A stretch of 64,000 bases of DNA from Algoriphagus kandeliae (lineage in GTDB: Bacteria > Bacteroidota > Bacteroidia > Cytophagales > Cyclobacteriaceae). Made by a program: the position numbers and the translations under genes. The stretch spans positions 248,001 to 312,000 of the forward strand of contig NZ_SPSB01000001.1 of NCBI RefSeq assembly GCF_004571135.1. Direction: 5' to 3'. Of the stretch, positions 60,785 to 64,000 are shown one piece after another. Position 1 is the stretch's first letter. Every line of letters begins with the position of its first letter. A model generated the notes under the pieces. That model did no database searches, was not told the origin of the DNA, and was given only the letters and a program-made list of their open reading frames with translations.

Positions 60785-61879
60785 TTATGCTTTTATTTCT
60801 ACGATTTCAGTTTTTTGTTGAGAAGCATTTCGGATCGCCACTTGACGAGCTACTGCTTCTGCTAATTCCGTATACGCTTGTTTGGTTATTCCGTTTTTGA
60901 AAACCGCTGGATAACCAGTGTCTCCACTTTCCCGGATACTTTGAACGATCGGAATTTCGCCCAAGAATGGAACCTGATATTTTTCAGCCAAACGTTTTCC
61001 GCCTTCTTTACCGAATAGATAATACTTATTATCAGGTAATTCTTCCGGTGTAAAGTAAGCCATATTTTCTACAACACCTAGAACGGGAACATTAATTTGT
61101 GGCTGTTTGAACATGGTGAGACCCTTTGTAGCATCAGCTAAGGCTACTTTTTGAGGTGTGGTTACAATTACAGCGCCTGTTACTGGTACAGTTTGTACCA
61201 TAGTCAAGTGAATATCAGATGTACCCGGAGGTAAGTCTATCAAAAGGTAGTCCAATTCTCCCCATTCCACGTCTGAAATGAATTGGCGCAAGGCAGAACT
61301 TGCCATCGGACCTCTCCACACTACCGCAGATTCGGCTGGAGTCAGGAATCCAATTGACATCAGTTTTACTCCATATTGATTGATAGGAATAATGACATTT
61401 TTTTCTCCCACCTTTTTGACCGCGGGCTGCTCAGCTTCCACATTAAACATAGTCGGAATGGAAGGTCCTGAAATATCTGCGTCAATCAAACCAACTTTAG
61501 CCCCTGTTTCAGCAAGTGCAACTGCTAGATTCACTGAAGTGGTGGATTTTCCTACCCCGCCTTTTCCTGAGGCAATCGCAATGATATTTTTCACCTGAGG
61601 AAGGATAGGGGTAGCATCCCGCACCGTGGTTACCTGAGAAGTCATGGTAAGATCCCATTCAAACCCAGTTCCAAAGTCTTCTTCCAAGGCTTCAATGCAG
61701 TTATTTTTGATTACCTCTTTTAATGGACAAGCCGGGGTAGTCAAAACAACTTTGAAACTTACTTTTTGACCCTCAATCTGAATATTTTGAATCATTCCCA
61801 AGCTTACCAAATCTCGTTTAAGATCTGGATCTTGGACTCGGGAAAGAGTTTTTAATATAGCTTCTTTAGAAAGTTGCAT
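60785..61879 (-). CDS. mrp: Mrp/NBP35-family Fe-S carrier ATPase
   Basis: 364 residues from the ATG at 61879 (MQLSKEAILKTLSRVQDPDLKRDLVSLG); longer upstream reading is rejected because it lacks the conserved start. A DUF59/MIP18-like domain is at 1-85 (VVLTTPACPLKEVIKNNC), then a ParA-like ATPase with the deviant Walker A GKGGVGKSTTSVNLAVALAETGAKVGLIDAD (near 105), WRGPMASSALRQFI and LLIDLPPGTSDIHLT. It loads and transfers iron-sulfur clusters. Divergent from dnaG; co-transcribed with the Nfu gene that follows. Confidence 0.95.
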   Translation of the reverse strand: MQLSKEAILKTLSRVQDPDLKRDLVSLGMIQNIQIEGQKVSFKVVLTTPACPLKEVIKNNCIEALEEDFGTGFEWDLTMTSQVTTVRDATPILPQVKNIIAIASGKGGVGKSTTSVNLAVALAETGAKVGLIDADISGPSIPTMFNVEAEQPAVKKVGEKNVIIPINQYGVKLMSIGFLTPAESAVVWRGPMASSALRQFISDVEWGELDYLLIDLPPGTSDIHLTMVQTVPVTGAVIVTTPQKVALADATKGLTMFKQPQINVPVLGVVENMAYFTPEELPDNKYYLFGKEGGKRLAEKYQVPFLGEIPIVQSIRESGDTGYPAVFKNGITKQAYTELAEAVARQVAIRNASQQKTEIVEIKA

Positions 61880-62032
61880 GAATTTGTAATTTGCTCGCAA
61901 GATAGTTTCTAGAAATGTCTTTCTAAAAGCTACTGGCAATTTATCGAAGATTAAACTCACTACTTTGGCAAATAGTTCTTCGAAATAGCCATCAAATCAA
62001 AGCTCAGGCTTAACTTTGTTCCTAATCAAACT

Positions 62033-63973
62033 ATGGCAGTCAGCAAGCATACAACAGACAAAGTCAAAGACCGGATGGACATTGAGGAGGTTATCTCCGA
62101 TTATGTTCCATTGAAAAAAAAGGGGCAAAACCTTTGGGCTTGCTGTCCATTCCACGGCGAAAAAACGCCATCTTTTTCTGTATCCCCTGCTAAGCAAATC
62201 TATAAGTGCTTTGGTTGCGGTAAAGCTGGAGATCCCATTCAATTCATTATGGATATTGAGGGGATTGGTTTCCAAGAAGCTATCCGTCACCTCGCTGGTA
62301 AATATGGGATTGAGGTAGAAGAGGACGAAACCCAAACTCCGGAACAGGAACAAGCCCAAAATGAACGGGAAAGTTTGTTGATTGCTTTGGGGTTTGCCCG
62401 GGATTTTTTTGTCAAAAACCTTCAAACCGATGAAGGTAAATCTATTGGGTTGAGCTATTTCAAGGAAAGAGGCTTTACTCCAGCGATTATCGAAAAATTC
62501 GATTTGGGATATGCGCTAGAAGGTTGGGATAATTTGCTCAATTCAGCAAAAAAGGCAGGTTTTCAAGAAGATGTTCTCTTGAAGGCCGGGCTTATTTTAG
62601 AAAAAGAAGGGGATCCTTCCCGAAGGTATGATCGGTTTCGGAATCGAGTCATTTTCACTATCCATAACATCAGTGGAAAGCCAATTGCGTTTGGCGCACG
62701 GATCCTGACTAAGGATAAAAATCAACCCAAATATATCAACTCCCCTGAAACACCTGTCTATCATAAGAGTGATGTCTTGTACGGGATGTTTCAGGCTAAA
62801 AAAGCTATTCGAGAAAAGGATAATTGCTATTTGGTAGAGGGGTATACGGATGTAATTTCCATGCACCTTTCGGGAATTGAGAATGTGGTTGCATCCTCTG
62901 GGACTTCCCTTACAGAAGGTCAAATCAAATTGATCAAACGATTTACAGATCAGGTTACTGTTTTGTATGATGGAGATGCGGCAGGAATCAAAGCCTCTCT
63001 GCGTGGGATAGATTTGTTGTTGGAGGGAGGACTTACTGTCAAGGCGGTGGTGTTTCCTGATGGAGAGGACCCGGATAGTTATTCCAGAAAAGTGGGTTCT
63101 CAAGCTTTTCAAAACTACCTGCAAGAAAATGCCAAGGATTTCATTGGCTTTAAAATTAACCTTTACAAGGATGAATTTCAGCGTGATCCAATTCGAAAAG
63201 CTGAGGTTATCCGTGAGGTTGTTCAGAGCATAGCTAAAATCCCAGATCCAATTATTCGATCTGTCTACGCAAAAGAAGCCTCTGGGTTTTTGGATATCGA
63301 AGAAGGTATCGTCTATGCCGAGGTAAATAAAATCCTGCTAAAGAATCAACGGGATCAATTTAGAAAGATCCAAGAAACTCCTTTGGAAGCAGCTCCGATT
63401 GAGGAGTTTTTTCCAGTTGAAAAAGAAGGATTTTCTGTTTCAGAAGCTCTAAGACTGCAAGAGCGTGAATTAATCCGTCTTTTGTTGAATTATGGGTTGC
63501 AACAATTGGGAGACGAGGAATTGAATCTTTGTCAGTATTTGCTTTCCGAAACTGAAGAGCTAGCATTTGAAAACCCTCTTTATGCCAAAATTTTGAAAAT
63601 GTTTCGGGAGAATCTCAATAAAGGGGTGATCGTGGATTCAGATTATTTTTTGGGTATTCAAGATCGGGAAATTCGAGATGAAGTGATTGATTTGATTACC
63701 CCCAGGAGGGAGGCTTCTGTACATTGGACTGAGAAATTTCAAATCCTAATTCCTAGAGAAGATGATGATTTGACCTTGACGAGTTACAAATCTATTCTTC
63801 GCTTAAAACGAAAATTTGTCCGTAGAATGATGGAAGAAGCTATTCAGAAAATCAAAAATGCGGAAGTTGAAAAATTGTCCGACGATCAGATCATCGAGCT
63901 TCAAGAAATATTTTTAGGATTGAAGCAGGTACAGATGGATATTGACCGGGAACTCGGAATTGTTATTGGATAA
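62033..63973 (+). CDS. dnaG: DNA primase
   Basis: 646 residues, full length. N-terminal zinc-binding domain: CPFHGEKTPSFSV...YKCFGCGKAG (Cys-His-Cys-Cys type). The catalytic TOPRIM core follows with VEGYTDVISMHLSGIENVVASSGTSLTEGQ and the acidic DGDAAG. A C-terminal helical part (RELIRLLLNYGLQQLG) binds DnaB helicase. It makes the RNA primers for replication in the cytoplasm. The ATG at 62033 follows the divergent promoter region of mrp. It is complete in the window. Confidence 0.97.
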   Translation: MAVSKHTTDKVKDRMDIEEVISDYVPLKKKGQNLWACCPFHGEKTPSFSVSPAKQIYKCFGCGKAGDPIQFIMDIEGIGFQEAIRHLAGKYGIEVEEDETQTPEQEQAQNERESLLIALGFARDFFVKNLQTDEGKSIGLSYFKERGFTPAIIEKFDLGYALEGWDNLLNSAKKAGFQEDVLLKAGLILEKEGDPSRRYDRFRNRVIFTIHNISGKPIAFGARILTKDKNQPKYINSPETPVYHKSDVLYGMFQAKKAIREKDNCYLVEGYTDVISMHLSGIENVVASSGTSLTEGQIKLIKRFTDQVTVLYDGDAAGIKASLRGIDLLLEGGLTVKAVVFPDGEDPDSYSRKVGSQAFQNYLQENAKDFIGFKINLYKDEFQRDPIRKAEVIREVVQSIAKIPDPIIRSVYAKEASGFLDIEEGIVYAEVNKILLKNQRDQFRKIQETPLEAAPIEEFFPVEKEGFSVSEALRLQERELIRLLLNYGLQQLGDEELNLCQYLLSETEELAFENPLYAKILKMFRENLNKGVIVDSDYFLGIQDREIRDEVIDLITPRREASVHWTEKFQILIPREDDDLTLTSYKSILRLKRKFVRRMMEEAIQKIKNAEVEKLSDDQIIELQEIFLGLKQVQMDIDRELGIVIG

Positions 63974-64000
63974 TACCAAACTTTATTTGGTACTGTCCTG

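Noticed and set aside
63974-64000. Small hairpin after dnaG (ATACCAAA/TTTGGTAC) as terminator
   Set aside because: The sequence ends before a T-run can be seen, so it cannot be judged.

Overview
The window looks like chromosome from a member of the Bacteroidota, most likely a marine or freshwater Cytophagales bacterium (Cyclobacteriaceae/Algoriphagus-like; family level is inference). Reasons seen in the sequence: about 40% GC, weak or absent Shine-Dalgarno sites, two secreted proteins ending in type IX secretion (T9SS) sorting domains, CarboxypepD_reg/TonB-plug architecture, many short SPII lipoproteins, and family signatures typical of this phylum (fused 2-oxoacid dehydrogenase E1, bacterial GH3, DUF6515, heme_bd cytochromes).

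Layout. 1-7.4 kb: 3' part of a Wzc-type exopolysaccharide tyrosine kinase, a cation diffusion facilitator, two small c-type haem proteins, and an mlaE-mlaF-mlaD lipid transport operon. 7.5-19.6 kb: a Tricorn-like S41 protease, a sulfatase facing a GH99/WbsX-like glycan enzyme, a large TonB-plug surface protein, DUF6515 and DUF2092 envelope proteins and a GNAT acetyltransferase. 19.7-29.6 kb: a long minus-strand run with split transketolase, a Bcp peroxiredoxin, several cell-wall enzymes (M23 peptidase, LD-carboxypeptidase, PBP4), an SGNH hydrolase, a FAH enzyme, DUF423 and YggS. 29.6-38.9 kb: GH3 and LysE, an SH3-amidase, alanine dehydrogenase, fused E1 and a LuxE-like adenylating enzyme. 38.9-50.6 kb: a sigma-54 response regulator next to the RNase P RNA gene, DUF3109, a NagX-like acyltransferase, PPK2, a subtilase lipoprotein, an adenylate cyclase-TPR protein and a short DnaE-like polymerase. 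52.6-64 kb: HAD phosphatase, site-2 protease, rhodanese, two T9SS cargo proteins, a PASTA protein, Nfu and Mrp Fe-S factors, and DnaG primase.

The most unusual segment is 50.9-52.6 kb. One intact tRNA(CAU) gene on the minus strand sits between two families of broken tRNA copies. On its 5' side are four 93-bp tandem units made from the tRNA 5' part. On its 3' side are three units of about 400 bp, each carrying a terminator hairpin, a GIY-YIG endonuclease gene (one intact, one with a nonsense codon, one frameshifted) and a copy of the tRNA 3' part. Every broken tRNA copy carries 16-18-nt palindromes (TCCCGAY...RTCGGGA) exactly where the tRNA would have its anticodon loop, T loop or acceptor/D junction; the intact gene has none. 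The same palindrome also forms a peripheral helix of the RNase P RNA gene at 40.4 kb. This suggests a hairpin element that settles in loops of structured RNA genes, perhaps linked to a tRNA-associated GIY-YIG element. The mechanism is inference; the sequence pattern is direct.

How the genes work together: most of the window serves the cell envelope (capsule export, outer-membrane lipid asymmetry, murein turnover, surface proteases, T9SS cargo, glycan breakdown). Housekeeping genes (dnaG, rnpB, Fe-S carriers, E1, ald) are interspersed. No prophage, CRISPR-cas locus, transposase or rRNA operon was seen.
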